This document shows, piece by piece, positions 1-8,868 of a stretch of 64,000 bases of DNA (the first letter of the stretch is position 1; the number at the start of each line of letters is the position of its first letter). Origin of the DNA: Candidatus Nanoarchaeia archaeon (GTDB lineage Archaea > Nanobdellota > Nanobdellia > Woesearchaeales > SKIA01); contig JANQNG010000031.1 in NCBI GenBank assembly GCA_028279685.1, positions 184,660 through 248,659 of the forward strand. The letters are read 5' to 3'. Under the pieces are notes generated by a model. It made no database searches and was not told the DNA's origin. It saw only the letters and a list, made by a program, of their open reading frames with translations. The position numbers and the translations under genes are program-made.

Positions 1-361
1 AAATTAAAGAGTCAGTCATGTTGGAGAACAATTTCGCGAATATCTTTTCCACTTTGTGCGGTTTCAGAATTTCCTCGAGCTTAAACAATAATGCAGAATA
101 AATACCGTTACGCCTATATTCCTTTCTTACACCCCATAACCAGAGATAGAATCCTTTTTTTTCAAAGTATCCTACAATATACCCAACAAGTTTGTTCTGG
201 TACTTAGCACCGAGCATGATGCTCTTTTTGGTGGCGAGCCTTTCTTTCATATTTTCTTCTGTATATAGTTTCTGTTTTTTCACTATCGGACCAAAAATAG
301 TCTTATTCAGCACCACAATCTTCGAATAATCATGCTCATCAAACTCTACTATATCAATCAT
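1..361 (-). CDS. GNAT-family N-acetyltransferase, partial (C-terminus beyond left edge)
   Basis: The reverse strand reads 120 codons without a stop from an ATG at 361 to the window edge. A GGTGAAATT ribosome-binding sequence sits directly before the ATG. The translated protein begins MIDIVEFDEHDYSKIVVLN and contains MLGAKYQNKLVGYIVGYF followed by VRKEYRRNGIYSALL. This is the acetyl-CoA binding signature (R/Q-x-x-G-x-G/A-like, here R-R-N-G-I-Y) of GNAT acetyltransferases, which move an acetyl group from acetyl-CoA to an amine. The substrate cannot be told. The gene faces away from the operon at 697. Confidence 0.75.
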   Translation of the reverse strand, partial: MIDIVEFDEHDYSKIVVLNKTIFGPIVKKQKLYTEENMKERLATKKSIMLGAKYQNKLVGYIVGYFEKKGFYLWLWGVRKEYRRNGIYSALLFKLEEILKPHKVEKIFAKLFSNMTDSLI

Positions 362-696
362 AATTTCACCCTTTAGGATATGTTTCCGATAGTATACTAC
401 GCAATTATCCCATCTTATTTAAGTATTGAGAAAGTATAATCCATTCTCTAAATATACTTATTACTTAAGTAATAAATAAAATAGTATCTCTAAGTATACC
501 TAATAAAATATAACAATATACTTTATAACATTTATGTTATATTTATTTAATTATATATAAGGTAAAATAATCTTCATAAAATATTTATTTTAATATATAT
601 TTATAATCAAAAAAGTATAATATAAATTAAATAAATAACTTTATAAACAATAAATCGAACAATATTATATCTTTTTTAATATAATGGGAAGAAACC
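362..696. promoter_or_regulatory. AT-rich divergent intergenic region with two perfect dyads
   Basis: No gene is seen in this 335-nt gap between the leftward acetyltransferase and the rightward regulator operon. It is almost entirely A and T. Two 18-nt perfect dyads stand out: 458-475 (centre TTAAGTAA) and 524-541 (TATAACAT, two T, ATGTTATA). Several TATA-like strings are present, so the promoters cannot be pinpointed. The dyads could be operators for the winged-helix protein at 697, but palindromes arise easily in such AT-rich sequence. Confidence 0.35.
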
Positions 697-1284
697 ATGG
701 GGAGCGACATCGAACAAGACATTATTGCATTATTTGACAAGAATCTCAAGAATGTTCTTACTATTAACAAAATAGCCTCTCTTCTAAACAAAAAATATCC
801 CTATGTCCATAAGAAAGTCAACGAGCTCATCACTCAAGGTATTCTACAGAAAAAAGCAATAGGAAAGGCACATCTTTGTTCTTTGAATCTCCCTGAACCA
901 AGAACTATGCTTGCACTCGCTCATCATGAACTCAACAAAAGAGATAAGCTTTCTCATGAACTTAAAGATTTCATAGAGAAAATCCTTGAACTCAAAACCA
1001 TAGTCCCTATTACCTGTCTTGTGCTCCATAAAAAACAGACTTTGTATGTTGTCATAGAAGATAACAGCAAAATTATGTTAACCAAAGAACGCATCGAACA
1101 TCTTGAGCGCATCAACCTTAGCTGTGAAATTATTGGCAAAGAAGATCTCAAAAGATTACTCCTTGATCAACAAACATCACTCTACTCAAATCATATTATC
1201 CTTTATGGTTTTGAGCGATTTTTTGAATTGATAGCAGAGATAAGTCCGCAACTTGAGCAGGCATACAACCCCCTACTAAAATGA
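697..1284 (+). CDS. winged-helix DNA-binding regulator with C-terminal nucleotidyltransferase-like domain
   Basis: 195 aa. Residues about 5-70 form a winged helix: IASLLNKKYPYVHKKVNELI followed by GILQKKAIGKAHLCSLN matches helix-turn-helix plus wing. The C-terminal half (about 95-190) has the alternating hydrophobic pattern seen in the degenerate nucleotidyltransferase domains that archaea often fuse to such winged helices, but no catalytic GSxxxGxxxxxSD motif is seen, so any enzymatic role is doubtful. It is probably a transcriptional regulator. It heads an operon: its TGA overlaps the ATG of the PKD surface protein by 4 nt (ATGA), so the two are translationally coupled, which suggests it controls this operon. 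Confidence 0.7.
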   Translation: MGSDIEQDIIALFDKNLKNVLTINKIASLLNKKYPYVHKKVNELITQGILQKKAIGKAHLCSLNLPEPRTMLALAHHELNKRDKLSHELKDFIEKILELKTIVPITCLVLHKKQTLYVVIEDNSKIMLTKERIEHLERINLSCEIIGKEDLKRLLLDQQTSLYSNHIILYGFERFFELIAEISPQLEQAYNPLLK

Positions 1285-3806
1285 GACTAAAAACGCAACA
1301 TTCCCCCAATGCAATGAGAATCATTATCTTAGTTCTAGGAATCTGTATGCTAGCAGGAAATATCTCAGCTATCACTTTTCTTTTTCCCGAGAACAGCTCT
1401 ATGCTGAATATCACTGATCTCAATATCACCTTTACTTGGGATGATTATGCCTTGAATGAAAACAACGCATCATTCCTCCTTGAAGTTGCTCTAACAGAAG
1501 ATATGGCAGATCCTTTTCAAAGTATAGAGATCCCCTATGAGACGACAATATACGTAGTACCTTTATTCCCTGCAATGCACTATGCTACTATTGCATTACA
1601 GAACACTACAACAACTATAGAACAAGCAGGCATTATGTTTGAAATACTCAATAATACAGAAGAGTCGGAAGAGCCAGAAGGATCCAACTATGATTTCAAT
1701 ATAACTGTAGAGGAATCATCGTATGAATCAGGTAGTGTTGTTGGATTCAGTCTCATAGCAAATATGCCTATGAATGTTAGTCTTAACATCACAAAAGATG
1801 GAGTTCTTCAAGGAACAACACTAGGACCATTCGAAATCACTGATGAAATAATGCCTTTATCCTATGCAGGGCTTGGTGGAGATCTTGTAGCAGGAAATTA
1901 CGAATTAATCGCTTTCGGTCATGGTGTTGTTAAAATTGCCAGTTTTGTCGTCATTGATCCTATACCTTTGGCAGTGAGCATCAATGTACCTTCTAGTGGC
2001 ATACGCACAAAAGTCATTGATATGAGTGCTGTTCCTAATGGAGGAACTCAGCCATACACATACTACTGGAATTTCTCAGATGGATCCTACGCAACAACAA
2101 GAGATGTTGAACATATCTTTTTCGAAGCAAAAAATTACACCGTTAATCTAACGCTGACTGATGATGAGGGAGAAAGTGTTTCAGTTTCTTCTATTCTTGA
2201 GATCTTGGAAGAAACGTATAATCTGCAGATTCTTCTTTTAGACGAAGATTCTGTTGACCCCTTGGCAAACACACTTGTCACACTTGAAAATCCAAGTTAC
2301 TCAAGCACAAAATCAAGTAACAATTTCGGATTTATTGATTATACAGGACTCTTCGGAGAGTATAATCTTACCGTGCATAACAACAGCGATTATTTCTTCA
2401 ACACCACCATCAACATGTCAAGTAACAAAAATATCATCCTCAATGTCAGCATCCCTGAAATAGAAGAAGAAACCAATCAGACTGACAACGAAACCGATAA
2501 CGAAACTGAAGAGACAACAGCAACAACAGAGACATCAGCAACCGCAGCAGAAACAGTAACAGAAGAAACATCAGAAGAAGAACCGAAAACAATAGCTGTT
2601 GAAGAACATTCTATCGAAGAAACTGATCCTATTGCTCTTTTGAGAGAAGAAAAAGCAACACGCATAGAGGAAATGAAGCATGATTTCCTGCTCTCTGAAG
2701 AGAATACTCAACTTCTTAGCGATATCAATCTTCAGGATACGTTTGACAAAGCCATACAAAAACTTCCGACACTCACTTCAGAAGCAGATATTATCCTGAT
2801 TGTTAATCAGTTACCAAAACAAATTGAAATGAAAGAAACAAAAAAGATGACACTCAAAGGCACGAAGAAAGAGATTAAAGATAATCTCGAAACTTTTTTC
2901 ACTGCAGCAAATATCGAAGAAGAGGATAAAAAAGCATATGAACGAGATCTATTGAGGGCCGCTAAATACATAAGTTTCAATGTTACTTTGAAGCATCTTC
3001 AACTTACAGATCAACTTGATACAGTAACTAATTACTACGTGATGGAGAAGGAATTGAACCAAGATATTGGTCTTTATTATCTTGTTGAAATTATTCCTAA
3101 GAGTGAAGTGTCTTCCACGGAAAAATTTACTATTGTGGGGAGTTATGTCATTCTCAACGAAGACCCTGTCATACGATTCAATAGTGGTTCTTATCGCTAT
3201 CTCTTTAATGAATATGTCAATCCTGAGAAAATCGTGACTTTGATGGTGCCTTTAGTGGTTAGTGAAAGAGGAGGATCTTTTATCACAGGATTCTCCATTG
3301 CAAGCATCACCGGAGGAACCGGTCTTTTGTATACGCTCCTTGTCATTGTCCTTATAGGGGGGCTTATTGGTGCCAATATTTTATCCAGACAGAAAGAATC
3401 GAAAAGAAAAGCCTTGTTCGAAAGTTTCCTAGAAATCTGCAATATGGTCATCTCTTATATTCAGCTGGAACAATTCGACCAGGCAGAACAATATCATGAT
3501 GAAGTCCTTGATGTATACTATACACTTGATGAAAAGACACAGAAAGAGATTGATCCGGTAATCTCGTTCATCCACCACAAACTTAGGCTTAACGATATCA
3601 GAAAAAAATGTGCATTTATCAAAGAACATTTTGTGCCAGGAGTTTCTGTTGATTCAGTTTCAAAAGAATATGAAAATATTCTTGCCATCTTGAGTCATAT
3701 CGATCCTGAATATCAGGAGGAAGCCCGCCCATTAATTGCTGATATCGATACGTTTATAGAGCAGCAGAACCTGCTTGCTCATTCAGTAAAAGAGGTGTAC
3801 ACATGA
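1281..3806 (+). CDS. PKD-domain surface protein with membrane anchor and cytoplasmic tail
   Basis: 841 aa. A hydrophobic signal peptide covers about residues 12-30 (MRIIILVLGICMLAGNISA). N-glycosylation-type N-x-S/T sites are common outside. Residues about 230-308 are a PKD-like domain (YYWNFSDGS, LTLTDDEGES). Residues about 312-393 resemble a carboxypeptidase-regulatory/CNA-B beta sandwich. A Thr/Glu-rich linker (about 394-447) leads to a charged helical region, then a transmembrane helix near 677-701 (LLYTLLVIVLIGGLIG) and a helical cytoplasmic tail of about 140 residues. It is therefore an envelope protein with a large external part and a substantial inside domain. An internal ATG at 1314 could be the start, but neither has a clear Shine-Dalgarno; coupling to the upstream gene favours 1281. 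Ligand unknown. Confidence 0.75.
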   Translation: MRLKTQHSPNAMRIIILVLGICMLAGNISAITFLFPENSSMLNITDLNITFTWDDYALNENNASFLLEVALTEDMADPFQSIEIPYETTIYVVPLFPAMHYATIALQNTTTTIEQAGIMFEILNNTEESEEPEGSNYDFNITVEESSYESGSVVGFSLIANMPMNVSLNITKDGVLQGTTLGPFEITDEIMPLSYAGLGGDLVAGNYELIAFGHGVVKIASFVVIDPIPLAVSINVPSSGIRTKVIDMSAVPNGGTQPYTYYWNFSDGSYATTRDVEHIFFEAKNYTVNLTLTDDEGESVSVSSILEILEETYNLQILLLDEDSVDPLANTLVTLENPSYSSTKSSNNFGFIDYTGLFGEYNLTVHNNSDYFFNTTINMSSNKNIILNVSIPEIEEETNQTDNETDNETEETTATTETSATAAETVTEETSEEEPKTIAVEEHSIEETDPIALLREEKATRIEEMKHDFLLSEENTQLLSDINLQDTFDKAIQKLPTLTSEADIILIVNQLPKQIEMKETKKMTLKGTKKEIKDNLETFFTAANIEEEDKKAYERDLLRAAKYISFNVTLKHLQLTDQLDTVTNYYVMEKELNQDIGLYYLVEIIPKSEVSSTEKFTIVGSYVILNEDPVIRFNSGSYRYLFNEYVNPEKIVTLMVPLVVSERGGSFITGFSIASITGGTGLLYTLLVIVLIGGLIGANILSRQKESKRKALFESFLEICNMVISYIQLEQFDQAEQYHDEVLDVYYTLDEKTQKEIDPVISFIHHKLRLNDIRKKCAFIKEHFVPGVSVDSVSKEYENILAILSHIDPEYQEEARPLIADIDTFIEQQNLLAHSVKEVYT

Positions 3807-6706
3807 TTGGTCTATTACGAAGACAATTACTGCAAGGTTTAGGATTACTCCTGTTGTTGCTGATTCTTCCTTCCGCACTGGCAATAGGCTCCTACGAAAA
3901 TACGATACGTACTGATATTTTTGTCATGCGTCCTGATTCACAGTACATTGATTCCACAGGAATTCCTCCTGAGTTCATTTCTATAGAGGATCTCTACTTT
4001 TACGGCTGTCTACCTGATCAAGATGACATCCCTATTAGACTTTCAGTCTATTGCAGGGAAAACAATGAATTTGTTGATCTAGAAACGTATCAATGGGGCG
4101 AAGAGAATTGTTTTATCTCCAGTTTCAATCTTGAAGATATCTCTTGCAAAAATCTCGTGCTACAGATGGAATACATTGAAGATGAAGAGAACAGAAAAGT
4201 CTCAAGAGATATCAAAATCAATAAGCTCACTACAACACTCGATAAAGTATTAAGAAACCAATATGAAGATGGCGGCTGGTCGACACCACTCGATACAGCA
4301 TATGGCATTCTCGCAATGGCTCAATATCCTGATGTTTTCAAATGGGAATTAAATAGCGCACTCGAATGGCTAAAACTCAACAGAAGAGAAGACGAAAAAT
4401 GCTGGCCAAAACAACGCTGCAGAGTCGCGACAACAGCACATGTACTCTCACTCTTGACACTTGCTGGATATGATAGTGATTTAAGAATAATGCGTGACGG
4501 TAATACATATCTTATGGATCAGCTTGATTACCATGGTACTTCAGACTCATGGAATATCACAATCTGGAACCACCCGACAAATGATGCAAGCGTCTTCGAT
4601 CTTGAATGTGCCTATAGTTATCTCCCGTCAGGATCATCCACCGAGACAACAAGTGAATTTGTAGTTGATAGAACTAGCCAATATTCATTCTTATTCACTG
4701 CCGCATATGATTCGAACATCCAAACTGTATGTACAGAAAATGTGATAGTCAATGTCAGTGATGCTGACGGCGATATTTTCTTTACTTACGAAGGGAATAA
4801 CATGAGCTACATTATTCCTGGTGTTTGCTGGCAGGATCCTCGCACACGACAATGCGATTATAGAACAACAGGATACGCATTGATGACAGAAGATCTTGAA
4901 ACGACTGAAGAAGGCGCGGTTATCAGCTATGTTGAAACAAAACTCCTCTCTGGCGCAGGTCTGGGAAAATACTTAGGCTCCGATAAAGATGTCATCACCT
5001 CAGCGATGTTTCTCTACTACGACACAAGCAGTACTTTGAAAGAAAACGTTGAAGATTGGCTACTCTACAAACAGACTAATGAAGGAGGATGGCTGCAAGA
5101 GAACCTGCTCTATTACGAGAATAAATCTTGGTTTGATTATGATGATGATGTTGAAGACTTCCACGATTATATATTGATGGATCAAATTACTCAAGGAATT
5201 GCCAATACATTCTATGTTATTGTTGCCTTAATTGATGAAAGTTACGAAACGACACATCAAGTGATCGAAGATGCTGAGCAATGGATTTCGAAAAATGAGA
5301 ATGAGATAGGATTTAATATCTCTGATGATGAAATGCAGGATGAAGATCTTTATGGCATCTTTCTCTCAAATAAATCAGCTATCATCAACGACACAAAAAG
5401 AAATGCAATGGCTTTTTATGTTCTTAAAAACAATGCACGTCCTTTCCTAAAAATACAGCCAAAACTCATCTATATGGATAAACAGAGCATGGAGTTAAGT
5501 CTTGTTAATCCGACAACGTTCAATATGGAATCCTTAGATTATGAGTTTAGTAATAATCTTGGTACCTATCTTGAAATTGAAGAAAAAGAATATATCGCAC
5601 CTTATTCTTTCAGAAGATTGACATTGAAGAGGAAAGGAGATGAAATACCTTATGAGTTCGGCTATCTTAAAATAAGTAATCTCGGTGATGAAATTGCAAA
5701 AATCCCTGTGATTGTGACAACATATCCGAAAATTAGCATTACACAAAAAGAAAGCAGTGTGACAGTCTTTGGCACTTCAAAAAAATTAGGATTTACTATT
5801 GATAAATCATCTCACACCTTTAATTGTACGCTCGACTGGATTGAACCAGGGATTAGTTCACAACGATATTTCACTATTGATTCGCAAACAACTTTGGATA
5901 TTGATGTGACACTTGAAAAATCTCAGACAACAGAGAAAACATATACAGGATCCTTCAGTTGTCGCGCAAGCAATCAAGTCTTCAATATTCCAGTATCCAT
6001 AAAAATAAAACAGTTTTCTTCTAAGCCTATTGAACTCAGTCCAATGCTCGTACTTATTGAGAATCATAATGAAGACTCTTCAGTTTTCGTCAAAAATAGA
6101 CTCGATGAAGCTTTATATGTTCAAATGAGTTTTGATGTTCCTTTAGATGGATTTGAATTTTCACCAAGTACCTTCAATTTATTTCCTGGAGAAGAGAAAA
6201 ATGTCAGCATTTTAAATAAAGTTCCTTTGGATCAAGGAATGTCAGAGGGCAGGAATATTGTTGCAAGCACGCTTGGTATACAGGAACAAACAACATTCCG
6301 AGCAGACATCTTCTATGAAGAACCAAAAACAATGGGTATGATCACGTTGCTCATCTTTGTTACAGTAGCTATTCTGATATTAGGTGTTGGAGGATGGTTC
6401 GCTTACACAAAAAGAAAAGTAGTTCTTGATTGGTATCAGAATAAATTCAAGAAAAAAATAGGAGTCGATAAAGTCAAGAGAAGAATACTTGAACTAGAGA
6501 GACGAGAACAAATTATCGCCATCAAGAACATGATTAGTCTTCTTAAAATGCAGAAAATAGATGATGATGAGATAACAAAACGTCTGTTAACAGAAGGATT
6601 CACAAAAGAAGAAATCAGCGATGCAAAGAAAACAAAAGAAGAGGATCTCGTGGACAAGCCTCCTGAAGAGAAAAAGGAGAAAAAGAAAAGTGAGGAAGAG
6701 AAGTGA
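3803..6706 (+). CDS. exported alpha-toroid (prenyltransferase/squalene-cyclase-like repeat) membrane protein
   Basis: 967 aa, overlapping the preceding gene by 4 nt. Signal peptide about 8-27 (LLLLLLILPSALA). Residues about 140-520 carry repeats of the alpha/alpha toroid type: NQYEDGGWSTPLDTAYGILA, then TTAHVLSLLTLAGYD and QTNEGGWLQENLLYYENK, the G-G-W motif being characteristic. That fold occurs in terpenoid cyclases, prenyltransferases and complement C3/macroglobulins; no cyclase DxDD acid motif was recognised, so a binding role is as likely as catalysis. About 560-840 are Ig-like beta domains. A transmembrane helix lies at about 844-868, followed by a cytoplasmic tail with a helical motif (about 899-942, MQKIDDDEITKRLLTEGF) shared with other proteins in this window, and a Lys/Glu-rich end. 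Confidence 0.7.
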   Translation: MIGLLRRQLLQGLGLLLLLLILPSALAIGSYENTIRTDIFVMRPDSQYIDSTGIPPEFISIEDLYFYGCLPDQDDIPIRLSVYCRENNEFVDLETYQWGEENCFISSFNLEDISCKNLVLQMEYIEDEENRKVSRDIKINKLTTTLDKVLRNQYEDGGWSTPLDTAYGILAMAQYPDVFKWELNSALEWLKLNRREDEKCWPKQRCRVATTAHVLSLLTLAGYDSDLRIMRDGNTYLMDQLDYHGTSDSWNITIWNHPTNDASVFDLECAYSYLPSGSSTETTSEFVVDRTSQYSFLFTAAYDSNIQTVCTENVIVNVSDADGDIFFTYEGNNMSYIIPGVCWQDPRTRQCDYRTTGYALMTEDLETTEEGAVISYVETKLLSGAGLGKYLGSDKDVITSAMFLYYDTSSTLKENVEDWLLYKQTNEGGWLQENLLYYENKSWFDYDDDVEDFHDYILMDQITQGIANTFYVIVALIDESYETTHQVIEDAEQWISKNENEIGFNISDDEMQDEDLYGIFLSNKSAIINDTKRNAMAFYVLKNNARPFLKIQPKLIYMDKQSMELSLVNPTTFNMESLDYEFSNNLGTYLEIEEKEYIAPYSFRRLTLKRKGDEIPYEFGYLKISNLGDEIAKIPVIVTTYPKISITQKESSVTVFGTSKKLGFTIDKSSHTFNCTLDWIEPGISSQRYFTIDSQTTLDIDVTLEKSQTTEKTYTGSFSCRASNQVFNIPVSIKIKQFSSKPIELSPMLVLIENHNEDSSVFVKNRLDEALYVQMSFDVPLDGFEFSPSTFNLFPGEEKNVSILNKVPLDQGMSEGRNIVASTLGIQEQTTFRADIFYEEPKTMGMITLLIFVTVAILILGVGGWFAYTKRKVVLDWYQNKFKKKIGVDKVKRRILELERREQIIAIKNMISLLKMQKIDDDEITKRLLTEGFTKEEISDAKKTKEEDLVDKPPEEKKEKKKSEEEK

Positions 6707-8820
6707 TGTCTCTTTTCAATATATCTTCGGTTGGAAAATTACTTTGGCAGAGTAGAATTGCCAAAACACATATCCCTTTTTCAGAAAAAAAAGTAAAAAA
6801 AATAATAACTGACCTTCAAGAAAAACAACGTTTCCTCGAAATTGTACTTGAACAACAATCCTCAAAATTATCACTCTTCGAACAATTCGAGGAAGCTAAA
6901 AGCATGCTCTTTAGGTTTATTACGAATCCCTCATTCGAAAATAAAGAGTTACTCTCTGTCGATCTTTTTATTGATGAACTTGTTTCTCTTAAGCAAAGTA
7001 ATCAAATCACTCATCTTAGTCAAAAACAGCAAGATATGTTTTTTGCAACAGCATTCTCTTACTTCAATAATCATCCCCTAGCAAAAGAAACTGATCGTAC
7101 TATTCATTTTGCCCCTGATAATTTCTATCATCACATGCATAACAACTTCTTAGTTACCTTTCTAGATCAAATGATTATGGCATTAAAAGAAGATCATAAT
7201 CAACTCATAGCAGTAGAGAGGGCTATAAAACAATTACAATATCATGTTATTTCTCTTGAGAAAATGTGGAAGATAATCAACCTCATAGCAAAAAAAACAG
7301 GGGAAAACATCCCTTCCTTAGATGCAGAAACCATACAGTTCGTTCATAGCTTAGCAAAAATCGCCTATGCTTGGACAAAGAAGCTTGAAGAGATCCATGA
7401 CAACATACGTTCTGAAATAAGTCATGAATTAGATTCGCACAAACATTTTTCTTTGAAAAAAGAAGAACGTGATCTCTCTTATCTATCAGAACTTCTTCAG
7501 ATGGAACACGATACTAACAGTCAGTTCAGTAATCAATTAAGAACACAGCTGAAGAGTTTTCTTTCGAGACATGAATTGCCTCAACCTTTACAAAAACTCA
7601 AAGATGTTGATTTCGATAGAAAAAAAGGGAAATCACCTCTTTTCATTATGCGCCACGTTATTGCCTGGATACTCACTATCTTACTTTTCATTGTTCCGTC
7701 AATAGGTCGAACAAAAGAACCTCTCTCCACACCATCCCGAGGTGCTACCACAGGCATAATACAACCTAGTAAACACACAGCCTCTGCAACAACCCCTCCT
7801 TCAAAGAAAAAAGATATTATCATTCATACTGTTGATGAGTTTGTGGATTATTACGATCAGCATGCTGACGAAATAACCTTTGCCGATCTTCTCCTTGCAT
7901 CAGATGAGAAGGTTTTCAGCAATATTACAGGCATCTATAAAGAACAGGGAAGACTAAAGATACGGGCAGATCCTGCATTCAAAAACTTCAGAAGAAATCT
8001 TGAAGCGCAACGAATGTATTTCAAAGCGTTAAGAAAATCAGTAAAAGCTTTTGTAACATGGTTTAACGAAGATAAAAAAAGAGATATTCTTGCAGATATG
8101 AGTGTTGTCATAGGCCACAATGTTGATCTTCAAGAGAATTTTGTGCTCTTCATCAAAAATAAACAATTGCATCCAAAAAGAGGATTTCGCCAGCTGATGA
8201 AACTACAGTTTATCGATCAGCGCCCGAATGCAGTAAATAAATCATTCTCTCCGCAGACAATGATTGATCAAAAAATCATTACCTTGAAGAATTACGAAGC
8301 TGTACTTAAGCAGCTCAAAAAACGATTTATGCAAGGAATCATAGGTAACGCTCCTTTGCATGCGCAGCAGCTAATGAAACTTTATACCTATTTCCACGGC
8401 CATATTGAAGTCGATTGGAGAACTGGAAGAGCATGGCCCCAGGTCGAAAAAGTATTTAACAACGAGATTGTGGAAGTGCTCAAACATCCTGATGAGCATA
8501 TGGAATTGATTCTTGAAAAAAACAGCATTTCTTCCCTGGAGCATTGGTTACAGACACAAATGCCAAGCAAGATGTTTATCTTTGACGCAAGACTTCTCAA
8601 TACAAAACGTCTCAGATCAAAACCTGCAGAATACATCTTCGAGCATACAGTAGCATTGATTGATGAGACTGAAGCTAGTGCAAAAATTATAGTAAAGATG
8701 AAATTAGCAGGTTTAGGATGGCAAATTATTCTTGAATCACCATTCGAAGAGCTCGATAAAACAGGATTCGTAGAAAACAAACCATCTTCTCCCTCTAAAC
8801 CTAAACTTTCTTCTTTGTAA
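6706..8820 (+). CDS. large alpha-helical membrane protein of unknown function
   Basis: 704 aa. The ATG at 6706 overlaps the previous stop by one base (TGATG) and follows a GAGGAAGAG purine stretch; a GTG at 6703 is possible but less likely. There is no N-terminal signal peptide. Residues about 1-310 are helical and charged, with coiled-coil-like stretches. A single strong transmembrane segment lies at about 312-334 (IAWILTILLFIVPSIG), then a Ser/Thr/Pro-rich linker (about 340-365), then about 340 more residues of mixed helical sequence. I do not recognise a family. As the last gene of the regulator-PKD-toroid operon it may act as the cytoplasmic partner of these envelope proteins, but this is inferred only from position. 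Confidence 0.6.
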   Translation: MSLFNISSVGKLLWQSRIAKTHIPFSEKKVKKIITDLQEKQRFLEIVLEQQSSKLSLFEQFEEAKSMLFRFITNPSFENKELLSVDLFIDELVSLKQSNQITHLSQKQQDMFFATAFSYFNNHPLAKETDRTIHFAPDNFYHHMHNNFLVTFLDQMIMALKEDHNQLIAVERAIKQLQYHVISLEKMWKIINLIAKKTGENIPSLDAETIQFVHSLAKIAYAWTKKLEEIHDNIRSEISHELDSHKHFSLKKEERDLSYLSELLQMEHDTNSQFSNQLRTQLKSFLSRHELPQPLQKLKDVDFDRKKGKSPLFIMRHVIAWILTILLFIVPSIGRTKEPLSTPSRGATTGIIQPSKHTASATTPPSKKKDIIIHTVDEFVDYYDQHADEITFADLLLASDEKVFSNITGIYKEQGRLKIRADPAFKNFRRNLEAQRMYFKALRKSVKAFVTWFNEDKKRDILADMSVVIGHNVDLQENFVLFIKNKQLHPKRGFRQLMKLQFIDQRPNAVNKSFSPQTMIDQKIITLKNYEAVLKQLKKRFMQGIIGNAPLHAQQLMKLYTYFHGHIEVDWRTGRAWPQVEKVFNNEIVEVLKHPDEHMELILEKNSISSLEHWLQTQMPSKMFIFDARLLNTKRLRSKPAEYIFEHTVALIDETEASAKIIVKMKLAGLGWQIILESPFEELDKTGFVENKPSSPSKPKLSSL

Positions 8821-8868
8821 AGAAGATGATAGATAATAACAAAGGCATCCTCTCATTAACTACTAACA

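Noticed and set aside
362..696. AT-rich gap as a replication origin
   Set aside because: No Cdc6/Orc1 gene or origin recognition repeats beside it; AT richness alone is not enough.
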